A stretch of DNA of 29,885 nucleotides from Verrucomicrobiota bacterium (GCA_023386835.1 JAEWIY010000079.1:1-29885), one strand, 5' to 3'; positions 8,513 through 17,027 are shown, numbered from the stretch's first letter. Numbers and translations are program-made. Notes: generated from the sequence alone by a model not told the origin.

Positions 8513-10159
8513 TCAGTGCGTGGGCAGGGCTGCGCGCCAGCCGGCACGCAGTTGGGTCGTGAGATCGGCGACCAGCTCGGCGTTCTCGGGCCGGTCGGCG
8601 ACATTGACGTTCTCCGCCGGATCGGTCGCGTGATCGTAGAGCTCGACGCCGATGATCTCGTTCGGTCGTCCGACCGGATGCCAGATGCCGAAGCGATAGC
8701 GCTCGGTCCGCATGGAATAACCCATCGTCGCCGACTTCGGATATGACCGGAACGTCTCCGGCGTGTTGATGGCCAGCGGATGCACCCGGTAATTCGCGAA
8801 CGCCCGCCGCAGGTACTGGCTGAACGCGGCGGTCTTCCACGGCCGGTCCGGATCCTCGAGCACGGGCGCGAAGCTCGTGCCCTCGAGGTGCCCGGGCAGC
8901 GGAAGTCCAGCGAGTTCGCACAACGTCGGATACATGTCGACGAACTCCACCAGCGCGTCGGTCCTCCGACCGGCGTTCCGCCCGTCCGGAAGCGCCACAA
9001 TGAGGGGTGCGCGGGTGGACATCTCGAAGTTGGTGAGCTTTCCCCACATGCTGTTCTCACCGAGAGAGAATCCGTGGTCCCCCCAGAGCATGATGATGGT
9101 GTTCTCGGTGAGTCCCAGCCGGTCGAGCTCGTCGAGCAGGCGCCCGACGAGTGCGTCCACGTAGCTAATACAAGCGAAGTAGCCGTGCTTCATCTCGCGC
9201 TGCTGTTCGGGCAGGATCGAGTCGACACCGGGCACATCGGACTGCGCGCGCGCCTCGTTCCAGAACACCTGCATCGCGATGGGCGGCACCTGCTGGGGCG
9301 GAAAGTTGTTCTCCGCGAGCTTGATCTTTTCGCGATCGTAGAGATCCCAGTACTTCTTCGGAGCAATGAAGGGGAAATGCGGCTTGAGGAAACCCACCCC
9401 GAGGAAAAACGGCTGCGCATCGCCGGCGGGCGCCGCCTGCTGACGAGCCGCCAGATCCCGGAGGACGCCGAGGGCGTGCTGCGCGACCTGTCCATCGTAC
9501 AATGCCTCCTCGGGCACATCCGGCGCTTCGGTCGCGAGGCCGCGCACGACATACTTGTACCAGTCGTCGGGCGTCTCGTCGGCCCGCATGCGGGTCCGGG
9601 CGAAGACGCGCTTCGCCTCCGCGATGCCCTCCGGCGTGTGATAGTACTGCGGCGGGCTCGGCAGCCAGGTCGGCTCAGACCAGGACGGCGCGTCGTCGAG
9701 CACCGGCTGCCCCGGCACGTCGGCATGCAGCCAGTAGGCCGGATGGTAGTTCTTTCCGACGGCCTGGGTGTGGTAGCCGTTGTTCTTGAAGTGCTGCGGC
9801 AGGGTGACGACGTCGGGCACCTTCTTGCGGAAATGGGTCTGCAGGTCGTACACGCCGGTGGAGTCCGGCCGCAGTCCGGTGAACAGGCTGCTGCGCGACG
9901 GCGAACAGATCGCCATCTGGACGTAGGCGCGATTGAAGAGCACGCTGCGCTCCACCAGGCGATCCATGTTGGGAGCGATGATCTGCTCGCGACCGTAACC
10001 CTTCAGGTACGGGCCGAAGTCATCGAGCGAGATGAACAGGACATTCGGTCGCGCGACCGGAGCGGCGGCGCCGGCATGCGAAACGGCAGCAAGAGCCAGG
10101 ATACCGGCTGCAAGGCCGAGTAAAAAAGACGGGATGCGCTGGCTGCTTGTCTTGATCAT
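8513..10159 (-). CDS. S1 sulfatase, iduronate-2-sulfatase-like
   Basis: This 548-residue exported type I sulfatase has a signal peptide at about 1-32 (LLGLAAGILALAAVSHAGAA). The metal-binding start is RPNVLFISLDDFGP with Asp46/Asp47. Cys85 in CSPSRS is the residue converted to formylglycine. GKNYHP (135-140), FFLGVGFLKPHFPF and MLWGDHGFSLGENSMWGK match the iduronate-2-sulfatase-like branch, which also carries a late ELYDHATDP segment before the C-terminus. Family knowledge suggests hydrolysis of a sulfate ester on a uronic acid or related sugar; the actual substrate cannot be read. The start overlaps the aldehyde dehydrogenase stop as ATGA, and the giant fusion starts 31 bases downstream. Activity needs a formylglycine-generating enzyme, which is not in this window. 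Confidence 0.93.
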   Translation of the reverse strand: MIKTSSQRIPSFLLGLAAGILALAAVSHAGAAAPVARPNVLFISLDDFGPYLKGYGREQIIAPNMDRLVERSVLFNRAYVQMAICSPSRSSLFTGLRPDSTGVYDLQTHFRKKVPDVVTLPQHFKNNGYHTQAVGKNYHPAYWLHADVPGQPVLDDAPSWSEPTWLPSPPQYYHTPEGIAEAKRVFARTRMRADETPDDWYKYVVRGLATEAPDVPEEALYDGQVAQHALGVLRDLAARQQAAPAGDAQPFFLGVGFLKPHFPFIAPKKYWDLYDREKIKLAENNFPPQQVPPIAMQVFWNEARAQSDVPGVDSILPEQQREMKHGYFACISYVDALVGRLLDELDRLGLTENTIIMLWGDHGFSLGENSMWGKLTNFEMSTRAPLIVALPDGRNAGRRTDALVEFVDMYPTLCELAGLPLPGHLEGTSFAPVLEDPDRPWKTAAFSQYLRRAFANYRVHPLAINTPETFRSYPKSATMGYSMRTERYRFGIWHPVGRPNEIIGVELYDHATDPAENVNVADRPENAELVADLTTQLRAGWRAALPTH

Positions 10160-11604
10160 ACGCGATGGGGGTTTCTGACGATGAAGCTTCTCAGTTCGCT
10201 CATGTCCTCAATGGCGAACCGCACACCTTCCCGGCCAAGTCCGCTGTCCTTCACGCCACCATAGGGCATGTGGTCGACCCGCCACGACGGCACGTCGCCG
10301 ATGATGACGCCACCGACCTCCAGTGCCTCCCATGCGCGCTGCGCCTTGTAGAGATCCCGCGTGAACACGCCGGCCTGGAGGCCGAACGCGCTGGCGTTCA
10401 CCTCGTCGAGCGCGTCATTGAAATCATCGTACGCGCTCATCACCACCACGGGTCCGAACGCCTCCTGCGCGACGAGTTCGGCGGTCGCGGGTACCGATTC
10501 GAGAACGGTGGGCTCGAGCACCGCTCCCCTGCGGCGGCCGCCGCAGAGAAGTTTCCCGCCCGCCGCTCTGGCCGACGCGATCCAGGACTCCAGCCGGCAC
10601 GCCTCGGACTCGCTGATCAGTGGACCTATGAAAGTGCGCTCGTCCTTCGGATCGCCGACCACGAGATCACGGGCCGCGGCGACAAGCCGATCCCGCAGCT
10701 CCGCATAGATGGACCGATGCACCAGAATACGCTGCACGCTGATGCAGCTCTGGCCCGACTGGTAGAACGCGCCGATGATCAGGCGCGCCACAACATCGGC
10801 CAGATCGGGCCAGTCCGGTTCCACGATGCAGGCCGCGTTGCCGCCAAGTTCGAGCACGACCTTCTTGCGACCGGCCTGCGCCTTGAGCTGCCAGCCGATC
10901 TCCGGCGATCCGGTGAAACTCAGCAGCTTGAGCCGTGGATCCGTCGTGAACGCATCGGCTTCGCGTCGGCCGCACGGGAGAATTGAAAACGCCCCGGCGG
11001 GCAGCGCCGTCTCGGCCAACACCTCGCCGATGAGCAATGCGCCGATCGGAGTCCGGCTCGCCGGCTTGAGCACGAACGGACAGCCGGCCGCGATGGCGGG
11101 TGCGATCTTGTGAGCCGCCAGATTGAGCGGGAAATTGAACGGCGCGATGAACGAGCAGGCGCCCACCGGCACCCGCCGGTACATGCCGGAGTAACCGCGG
11201 GCCCGCGGCGAAATCTCCAGATCCATCACCTCGCCGCCGATCCGGACTGCTTCTTCCGAAGCGATCTGGAACGTGTCGATCAGCCGCGTGACTTCGCCCC
11301 GGCTGTCCCGGATCGGCTTTCCGGCTTCAACGCAGAGCACGGCGGCCAGTTCCTCGCGTCGTTCGGAGAAACGTTGCACGCAGTGGTCCAGCACCGCTTT
11401 GCGTTCATAGGCTGCCAATCGCCTCATCGGGTGCTCCGCGGCCACTGCCGCGGAAATCGCGCGTTCGATGCAATCGGCATCCGCCACCGCCACGGCTGCC
11501 GCGGGTAATCCGGAATACTTGTCCGTCACCTCCAGCGCGGCATTGGGCTGCTCCGGGCGGTTCGCGACGTAAAGCGGATAGGTAGCTCTCGGATTTGACG
11601 ACAT
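10156..11604 (-). CDS. NAD(P)-dependent aldehyde dehydrogenase, lactaldehyde/phosphonoacetaldehyde DH-like
   Basis: This 482-residue cytoplasmic ALDH is of normal family length with all catalytic elements present: Asn157 of the oxyanion hole in FNFPLNLAAHK, Lys180 in LKPASRTP, FTGSPEIG at 230-237 for cofactor binding, general base Glu252 in LELGGN, and nucleophile Cys287 in GQSCISVQR. The GQSCISVQRILVH pattern and the short N-terminus resemble the branch holding lactaldehyde, phosphonoacetaldehyde and sulfolactaldehyde dehydrogenases rather than betaine- or retinal-type enzymes. It oxidises a short aldehyde to the acid. Between an SDR and exported sulfatases it probably disposes of a sugar-derived aldehyde such as L-lactaldehyde from a deoxysugar. 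That substrate is inferred from context. The gene overlaps the downstream sulfatase by ATGA. Confidence 0.92.
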   Translation of the reverse strand: MSSNPRATYPLYVANRPEQPNAALEVTDKYSGLPAAAVAVADADCIERAISAAVAAEHPMRRLAAYERKAVLDHCVQRFSERREELAAVLCVEAGKPIRDSRGEVTRLIDTFQIASEEAVRIGGEVMDLEISPRARGYSGMYRRVPVGACSFIAPFNFPLNLAAHKIAPAIAAGCPFVLKPASRTPIGALLIGEVLAETALPAGAFSILPCGRREADAFTTDPRLKLLSFTGSPEIGWQLKAQAGRKKVVLELGGNAACIVEPDWPDLADVVARLIIGAFYQSGQSCISVQRILVHRSIYAELRDRLVAAARDLVVGDPKDERTFIGPLISESEACRLESWIASARAAGGKLLCGGRRRGAVLEPTVLESVPATAELVAQEAFGPVVVMSAYDDFNDALDEVNASAFGLQAGVFTRDLYKAQRAWEALEVGGVIIGDVPSWRVDHMPYGGVKDSGLGREGVRFAIEDMSELRSFIVRNPHRV

Positions 11605-11637
11605 ACGGTCAGGAGTGTGTCGGAGGATCAGTGGCCA

Positions 11638-12408
11638 TCAAATGCAGCGGCCGCCGTCGACCTCGAGGCAGACGCCGGTGATGAAGTTCGAAGCAGGATC
11701 GGCCAGGAACACGGCCGCGTTCGCGACGTCCGCTGGCCTGCAAAGCCGGCCGAGCGGGATGGAGGCAACGAAGCGGCCTCGCGCTTCCGCTGAATCCTCC
11801 GTTCCCATGAACGTGGCGAGCAAAGGCGTCTCGGCGATCGCGGGATGGATGCAGTTCGCGCGGATCTGGTCGGATGCCAGCTCGATCGCGAGGGACTTCG
11901 TGAGCAAGGACACCGCGCCTTTCGATCCATTGTACCAGGACAATCCGGGTCGCGGTCGCACCGCTGCAGTCGAACCGATGTTGATGAAACACCCGCCGCC
12001 CTGGCGGCGGAACACCGGCACGCACTCGATCGCAGAAAGATACACGCTCTTCACGTTCACCTGATACAGCCGGTCGAAGAACGCCTCATCCACTTCGAGC
12101 ATCGGCCGGTTCGGATGGCTCATGCCGGCGTTGTTCACCATCACGTCGATGCGGCCGAAACGGCTGACGGTTGTGTCGACCAGCTGCTTCACGGGCACCG
12201 CGGATGCCACATCGACTTCGCAGAACAGTGCTTCGGCTCCACCGCGAATCAGGCCGTCCGCCACGTCGCGACCTGCTTCGATATCACGATCGGCGACCAC
12301 GACGCGCGCTCCCTCAAGGGCATACGCCTCACAGATCGCACGGCCAAAACCGGACGCGCCGCCGGTGACGATCGCGACCAGCCCGCGGAGACGAGGATTC
12401 GGAGACAT
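11638..12408 (-). CDS. Short-chain dehydrogenase/reductase (SDR), NAD-type
   Basis: This 256-residue classical SDR has a Rossmann glycine motif TGGASGFG (15-22), Asp40 at the end of strand 2 (VVVAD, indicating NAD rather than NADP), NNAG at 92-95, and the catalytic tetrad Asn118, Ser146, Tyr159 and Lys163 (YNGSK). It closes with the usual FITGVCLEVDGG. It would interconvert a hydroxyl and a keto group on a small substrate in the cytoplasm; sugar and sugar-acid dehydrogenases of this kind are frequent in nonphosphorylative sugar pathways. It appears to be the first gene of the left operon, 33 bases before the aldehyde dehydrogenase, with a divergent 255-base upstream region. Substrate specificity is not readable. 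Confidence 0.93.
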   Translation of the reverse strand: MSPNPRLRGLVAIVTGGASGFGRAICEAYALEGARVVVADRDIEAGRDVADGLIRGGAEALFCEVDVASAVPVKQLVDTTVSRFGRIDVMVNNAGMSHPNRPMLEVDEAFFDRLYQVNVKSVYLSAIECVPVFRRQGGGCFINIGSTAAVRPRPGLSWYNGSKGAVSLLTKSLAIELASDQIRANCIHPAIAETPLLATFMGTEDSAEARGRFVASIPLGRLCRPADVANAAVFLADPASNFITGVCLEVDGGRCI

Positions 12409-12663
12409 GACGGGAACGGGGGTTGACCAAGGCCACCACGGCCGGCGCGCTCATTGCGCCGAACCTGGCTTCGGGGTGTGGCACGATCATGCCGGACATT
12501 CGAAAATGCATCTACCCCTTAGCACTCATCCGCTGCCACTAATTGCTCAGCCGTGTTCGCCGCGCTGGGTTTTTTCTGGATTGCGACGCTATTGCGATGA
12601 TGGGCAAAGCGATTGAGCGAACAGGCGTAGCTCGAGGATGGTTCGGCGCAGCATGATGCTGCC
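12409..12663. promoter_or_regulatory. Divergent intergenic region between SDR operon and ceramidase-like gene
   Basis: This 255-base gap separates two divergently transcribed units and must hold promoters for both. I see no convincing -35/-10 pair in either direction. It does contain a direct repeat ATTGCGA at 12580-12586 and 12591-12597, one helical turn apart; an imperfect palindrome GGCACGATCATGCC at 12480-12493; and a perfect interrupted palindrome next to the plus-strand start codon, listed separately. There is also a T-run at about 12570-12575. Regulator identity is unknown and no transcription-factor gene lies alongside. Confidence 0.5.
12648..12662. promoter_or_regulatory. Palindrome GCAGCAT-G-ATGCTGC just upstream of start codon
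   Basis: A perfect 7-bp inverted repeat around one central base ends two bases before the ATG at 12664. It occupies the position where a ribosome binding site would lie. It could be a repressor operator or form a small RNA hairpin hiding the start. Chance occurrence is possible. Confidence 0.35.
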
Positions 12664-14052
12664 ATGGCCAAGAATCTACCCCGTCTCGCGCGTAGCATCC
12701 TGGCGTCGATACTCTTCTCGATCGCACCGCTCATTGCGGTGTCGAAAGATTCGGACTGGCACGTCGGTTTCGCACGTGCAGTCATCACGCCGAAGGAACC
12801 GGTCCCGCTCGCTGGCTACGCCGCGCGGAGCGGAGGTTTCGACAAAGTCGAACAGGATGTGCACGTGAAGGCGCTCGCCCTGCACGACGCGACCGGCAAG
12901 CGGGCCGTGCTCATCACCTGCGAGTTGGTCGGCATGAGCAAGAACGTCGCGGAAACCATCGCCCGGAGGATCGGCGAAACCACCGGCCTGCGGCGGGATG
13001 AGATTCTTCTCAACTTCTCGCATACGCACACCGGTCCGTCCGTCGCCCTGGGCATGAAGCCGAGCGCACGTTTCCCCAAACAGGACGTCGATGCGATCGT
13101 GCGTTACAGTCATGGGTTGGTGGATACCGTGGTGGAGACGGCGACCGCCGCCCTCGCGCAGAAAAAACCCGCCGTCCTCCACCACGCGATGGGCATCGTT
13201 CTTTTCCCGGTGAACCGCCGCGAATTCACGCCGGCCGGAGTCATCCTCGGATTCAACCCGCGCGGACCGGCGGACCGCAGCGTGCCCGTGTTGCGCATCA
13301 CCTCACCGAAGGGCGCGCTGCTCGGCGTAGTCTTCGGCGCCGCGTGCCACAACACGTGCCTCACCCAGAACGACAACTTTGTGTGCGGGGACTACGCCGG
13401 TTACGCCCAGGCGGAGCTCGAGCAGCACTTCAAGGGTGTTCAGGCGATGTTCATGCAGGGTTGCGGTGGTGACACCTCGCCCTACCCGACCGGCACACTC
13501 GCGATCGCGAAGGCGCACGGGAAACACCTCGCCGACGTCGTCACCCGTGTGCTCGCTCGCAAGCGGCTCGAGCCCGTCCGCGGGCCGTTGACAACCGACC
13601 TCCGGTGGATGGATCTGCCGCTCGAGGCTCCGCCGACGCTCGAGGAAATCGAGGCGATGTCCAAGGAGCGCACCGCATGGCGCCGGCAGGCTGCGGAACG
13701 GCTTCGTCAGCAGAACGAGTCCGGCGACCACGGCCCCGCCCATTACACCGCTCCGCTCGCCCTATGGCAGTTTGGCGGTGATTTGACTCTGGTTGGGCTA
13801 CCCGGCGAACCCGTCGCCGACTATGTCATGCTGGTCGAACAGGCCCTTGGCCCGCTGAACCTGTGGGTCGCGGGCTACACCAACGATCATTTTGGGTACC
13901 TGCCCACCCGTCGCATCCTGGCGGAAGGCGGTTACGAAGCGTTGCGCGGCCTGGGTCATGGGCGGCGTTTTGCGCCCGAGGTCGAGCAAACGGTCATCCA
14001 GGCGGTAGCCGAGGCGGCCGCGCAGACCGGTCGTTCGATCGGTCCTCGCTGA
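12664..14052 (+). CDS. Stand-alone neutral/alkaline ceramidase-like exported hydrolase
   Basis: This 462-residue protein has an N-terminal export signal (LPRLARSILASILFSIAPLIAVS). The rest is the N-terminal catalytic domain type of neutral/alkaline non-lysosomal ceramidases: VGFARAVITPKEPVPLAGYA at 34-53, the His120/His122 pair in NFSHTHTGPS, His229 in AACHNTC, Ser272 in GGDTSPY, Glu382 in GLPGEPVADY, and Tyr412 in NDHFGYLPT. These match the zinc ligands and nucleophilic serine of true ceramidases, so the site looks intact. It lacks the family's long C-terminal immunoglobulin-like part. In PVC bacteria this family is expanded and sits near sugar catabolism genes, so an amide or ester bond in a glycoconjugate may be the real substrate (inference). 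It is the only plus-strand gene in the catabolic locus. Confidence 0.85.
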   Translation: MAKNLPRLARSILASILFSIAPLIAVSKDSDWHVGFARAVITPKEPVPLAGYAARSGGFDKVEQDVHVKALALHDATGKRAVLITCELVGMSKNVAETIARRIGETTGLRRDEILLNFSHTHTGPSVALGMKPSARFPKQDVDAIVRYSHGLVDTVVETATAALAQKKPAVLHHAMGIVLFPVNRREFTPAGVILGFNPRGPADRSVPVLRITSPKGALLGVVFGAACHNTCLTQNDNFVCGDYAGYAQAELEQHFKGVQAMFMQGCGGDTSPYPTGTLAIAKAHGKHLADVVTRVLARKRLEPVRGPLTTDLRWMDLPLEAPPTLEEIEAMSKERTAWRRQAAERLRQQNESGDHGPAHYTAPLALWQFGGDLTLVGLPGEPVADYVMLVEQALGPLNLWVAGYTNDHFGYLPTRRILAEGGYEALRGLGHGRRFAPEVEQTVIQAVAEAAAQTGRSIGPR

Positions 14053-14090
14053 ACTGATGTGGTCCGATATTCGTGGATCGCACGACGGCT

Positions 14091-14105
14091 TGCGGCGAAG
14101 CCGCA
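14091..14105. terminator. Hairpin between convergent genes
   Basis: TGCGGC, a GAA loop and GCCGCA form a perfect 6-bp GC-rich stem in the 55-base gap between the plus-strand ceramidase-like stop (14052) and the minus-strand alcohol dehydrogenase remnant stop (14108). The position suits a bidirectional terminator, but the T-tract after it (TTCTA) is poor, so intrinsic termination is uncertain. Confidence 0.45.
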
Positions 14106-14107
14106 TT

Positions 14108-14467
14108 CTACGTCACTGCCACCATCGCCTTCAACAACGGCGGATCCATGGCGATGTGCGCGAAGCGCTGCGGGACCTCGCTGAAGGGCAGCGGGCGCGT
14201 GATCCAGAGCGTCGTGTCGATCTCGCCGGCCTCGAACTGACGGATGATTTTGCGAAAGTCGTCGGACCAGGGGTTGCGGCTCGCGAACAGTGTCAGCTCC
14301 CGACGATGAAAACCCGAATCGTCGAAGAAGAGCCTGTCCTGAACGAGTCCGACAAAAACCAGTCTACCGCCCGACCCGCCCACCGCCTGCCCCCGCGGGA
14401 CTTCCAGCGGTGGTACGCGTCCTCTCCGACGGCGGAACCGGCCCGAGCGGGCGACTGAATCAATCAA
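14108..14467 (-). pseudogene. Truncated zinc-type alcohol dehydrogenase (C-terminal third only)
   Basis: The readable frame encodes about 119 residues. From about residue 32 it matches the C-terminal end of medium-chain (MDR) alcohol dehydrogenases: GGRLVFVGLVQDRLFF (end of the Rossmann fold), FHRRELTLFASRNPWSDDF, IDTTLWITRPLPFSEVPQRF, and a final LLKAMVAV. A complete enzyme is about 340 residues, so the zinc-binding catalytic N-terminus and the nucleotide glycine motif are missing. No such sequence lies upstream, because the Tat-exported protein gene ends there. The only in-frame start is a TTG overlapping that gene's stop (TTGA). I judge it a 5'-deleted remnant, though the frame is still open to its natural stop, which suggests a recent loss or a fragment still translated by coupling. 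Confidence 0.75.
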
Positions 14468-15606
14468 CTTCGAACGCGCCCGTCCTGGCGATCGAGGCGC
14501 TGTGCCGCTCGATGCCGCTTCAGGTGCCCCCTGATGATGTTCATCGCCTTATCGGGCGCGGCCACGTTGCGCGGGTAGTAATAATACGCGGCAATGTCCG
14601 GACGAAGGTCTAGAACGTCCGGGTAGTGGCGATCCATCGCGGCCAGCATCGATGCCGGCAGATTGTGATTTTCGATTAGGAAGAACGACCCGCGTCCCGG
14701 CACCGCTTGCGCCAGCGCGATAAATTTCGCTCCACGTCCGTCGAGCAGAACCTTGCCCTTGCCCCCGTCCTGGCCCTCGTCCGTCGCCTGCATGCGGGCG
14801 TCCTCGGCGAGTGTCCACGGTCGTCCATCCACGCCGTAATAGTCGAGGGACTCGACGGTCGAACTGACCGCCAGTTCCTCGTCATCGGTGTGCGCCTGCT
14901 GGAACATGATGGTCAGCTTCTCCGGCCACTCGCGTTTCGCGAAGCGGCACACGTCACTGAGAAGATCCCTCATCGCGCCATGGTGCGCGGCGATGGGCGC
15001 ATCCGGTCCCAGAACCTCAACGGCCTTTTGCGAATAGTCCCGACGGAATCCCTTCGGCTCGTCGATGATCACGCCTGCGATTCGAGGGTGCTGACGATAG
15101 AGCTCGGCCAAGGTGGTCCGAAAGAACTCCCCGACCTCGGGCCACAGGGGACTGCTGATCACCCCGGAGACCTTTCCGGCAAAACCCGTCCGGCCCCGCC
15201 GGTCCACCATCCAGGTATGCGGATTCAGGGTGGAGTACATGCTCGGAACCTTCGGCGCTCCCGCCGTCAGGCCCGCCCACCGCGAAGGCACCGCGAGGAC
15301 CTGCATGCCCGCGCGTTCCACCTCCTCCACGATCAAGGCGAGGTTCTCATGCGCCGCCCACAGATCCTGCTCCAGCACGCCCACACAGACAAAGCGGGTT
15401 CCCACGTCGGCCATCCACGCCATGTCCTCGCGAACGTGCCGCGGCACCGCCGTGTACATGTTGGCGTTAAGGTAATAGGCGGCGAAGCGCGTGCCGGATT
15501 TACCGCTGGCGGGGCCGGTGCGCGCGGCGAGCGCCGACGTTCTTCCGCCGATCGCGCCCAGCAGGGCTGCGCCGGAGAGTTTCAGGAAATTGCGGCGATA
15601 CAGCAT
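14464..15606 (-). CDS. Tat-exported protein of unknown function, possible TIM-barrel glycosidase-like
   Basis: This 380-residue protein carries a twin-arginine signal (YRRNFLKLSGAALLGAIGG), so it is exported folded. I cannot assign it to a named family. The body has the alternating pattern of a beta/alpha barrel: FAAYYLNAN near 41, RFVCVGVLEQ near 71, MQVLAVPSRW near 101, IAGVIIDEPKGF near 176, LTIMFQQAHTD near 231, ESLDYYGVDGRPW near 252, and GSFFLIENHN near 306. Glu183 after strand GVIID and Glu312 in FFLIENHN occupy places that acid/base and nucleophile glutamates take in clan-A glycosidases. That is inference from spacing only. Its start is 14 bases after the arylsulfatase stop, so it is co-transcribed with sulfatases. 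A glycan-processing role is likely but unproven. Confidence 0.7.
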   Translation of the reverse strand: MLYRRNFLKLSGAALLGAIGGRTSALAARTGPASGKSGTRFAAYYLNANMYTAVPRHVREDMAWMADVGTRFVCVGVLEQDLWAAHENLALIVEEVERAGMQVLAVPSRWAGLTAGAPKVPSMYSTLNPHTWMVDRRGRTGFAGKVSGVISSPLWPEVGEFFRTTLAELYRQHPRIAGVIIDEPKGFRRDYSQKAVEVLGPDAPIAAHHGAMRDLLSDVCRFAKREWPEKLTIMFQQAHTDDEELAVSSTVESLDYYGVDGRPWTLAEDARMQATDEGQDGGKGKVLLDGRGAKFIALAQAVPGRGSFFLIENHNLPASMLAAMDRHYPDVLDLRPDIAAYYYYPRNVAAPDKAMNIIRGHLKRHRAAQRLDRQDGRVRS

Positions 15607-15620
15607 AAGCTCGTCAAAAT

Positions 15621-17027
15621 TCAGGGCTGTCCGTGCAGGGGAAACACCGGCGACTCCGTGCGCAGCGCGGGGATCCTGGAGGCCAGGCTGCTCACGATTT
15701 CCGGATGAAGGTCCGCCAGGTTCTGCGTTTCACCCCTGTCCCGGACCAGATCATAGAGCTCCCACGGCCGGTCCGTCCCGTTTCGCAGGAGCTTCCAGTC
15801 TCCAGACCGGACGGCCTGCCGTCCGCGGTTCTTGACCGTCAATTCCCAGTACAAGGTCCGCTCCTCCTGCGGACCGGGACGGTCCAGCAGCGCCGGCGCG
15901 AAACTGATGCCATCCACGGCGGATTCCGGCGCCGGCCGGCCCAGGATTTCCGCCAGGGTCGGGAGGAAATCCCAGAACGCGCTCGGCTGTTCGCACGTCG
16001 TTGCAGGCTGGATACGGCGCGGCCATCGCGCGATGAATGGGACACGGATGCCCCCTTCGTAGAGGTCGCGCTTGATCCCGCGAAACGGCCCAGCCGAGGC
16101 AAAGCTGTCATTATCCTTTCCGTCCTGGTCGTGGGGACCGTTGTCCGACGTGAAGACGACGAGCGTGTTCTCCGCGATTTCCAGTCGCTCGAGCAGATCG
16201 AGAACGCGGCCCACATCCCGGTCGAGCCGCCGAACCATCGACGCGAAAATCAAGGATGACGGCGCCGTTCCCGGCGCCGCCAGCGCCGGAAACGCGTCAC
16301 GGGTCTCACGCACCGAATCCTCGGGACACTTCAGATCGGCGTGCGGAGTCGTATAGGCCAGATAGAGGAAGAACGGCCGGTGCGCATTCGACTCAATCCA
16401 ACGCAGCGCCCCATCGGTGAAGCGGTCGTTCGCGTACACGGTCTCCTTATGCCCGAAGTTCTCCGGAATAGGCACCGGACGGTCCTCGAGGTAGAGAAAT
16501 TCGGGATAGTGATTGTGCGCATGAGCCTGGTCGAGAAATCCGTGAAAATGATCGAAGCCCCGCGCCCACGGTTCGCTGCCGCTGCCTTCGTCACCAAGCC
16601 CCCATTTACCGATGATAGCGGACACGTAGCCCGCCTCACGCAGGAACTCCGCCACGGTCGTCTCCGCGCGGGAAAGCGGCACCCGCCCTTCAGAACCGTC
16701 TTCGAAGCGGCCGAAGTTGTTTCTGACGGAAACGTGGCCGGTGTGACGTCCCGTCATCAGCGTCGCGCGGCTGGGTGCGCAGACGGCCGAACCGGCATAG
16801 TGCTGCGTGAAGCGCATGCCCTCGCGAGCGAGGCGGTCCACGTTCGGCGTCGTGTAGTGCTGCTGTCCATACGACGATAGCTCGCCGTATCCAAGATCGT
16901 CGGCCAGGATCACGATCACGTTGGGCGCGGCGTCAACCACCGATGGCGCGCATGACATGGCCGCCAATGCGACACCACCGATGATGCCTCTCCAGGATCC
17001 GCGCATCCGCCAGCCAATGGATTTCAT
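15621..17027 (-). CDS. S1 sulfatase, arylsulfatase A / GalNAc-6-sulfatase-like
   Basis: This 468-residue exported type I sulfatase has a signal region at about 11-34 with a weak possible lipobox (LAAMSC). Metal-site residues Asp43/Asp44 lie in VILADDLGYGEL. Cys83 in CAPSRATLMTGR is the formylglycine site. GKWGLG and FTSDNGPHDQDG are the other active-site elements, and the C-terminal RSGDWKLLRNG and LYDLVRD segments are typical. The overall layout is the arylsulfatase A/N-acetylgalactosamine-6-sulfatase branch. The actual sugar cannot be predicted from the sequence alone. The start overlaps the preceding sulfatase stop as ATGA, so the two sulfatases are probably made together. Confidence 0.93.
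   Translation of the reverse strand: MKSIGWRMRGSWRGIIGGVALAAMSCAPSVVDAAPNVIVILADDLGYGELSSYGQQHYTTPNVDRLAREGMRFTQHYAGSAVCAPSRATLMTGRHTGHVSVRNNFGRFEDGSEGRVPLSRAETTVAEFLREAGYVSAIIGKWGLGDEGSGSEPWARGFDHFHGFLDQAHAHNHYPEFLYLEDRPVPIPENFGHKETVYANDRFTDGALRWIESNAHRPFFLYLAYTTPHADLKCPEDSVRETRDAFPALAAPGTAPSSLIFASMVRRLDRDVGRVLDLLERLEIAENTLVVFTSDNGPHDQDGKDNDSFASAGPFRGIKRDLYEGGIRVPFIARWPRRIQPATTCEQPSAFWDFLPTLAEILGRPAPESAVDGISFAPALLDRPGPQEERTLYWELTVKNRGRQAVRSGDWKLLRNGTDRPWELYDLVRDRGETQNLADLHPEIVSSLASRIPALRTESPVFPLHGQP

Noticed and set aside
8482..9060. Upstream extension of the giant fusion frame, adding about 190 residues.
   Set aside because: The extension overlaps the sulfatase gene out of frame and is Arg/Ser-rich; the signal peptide starts at 8481.
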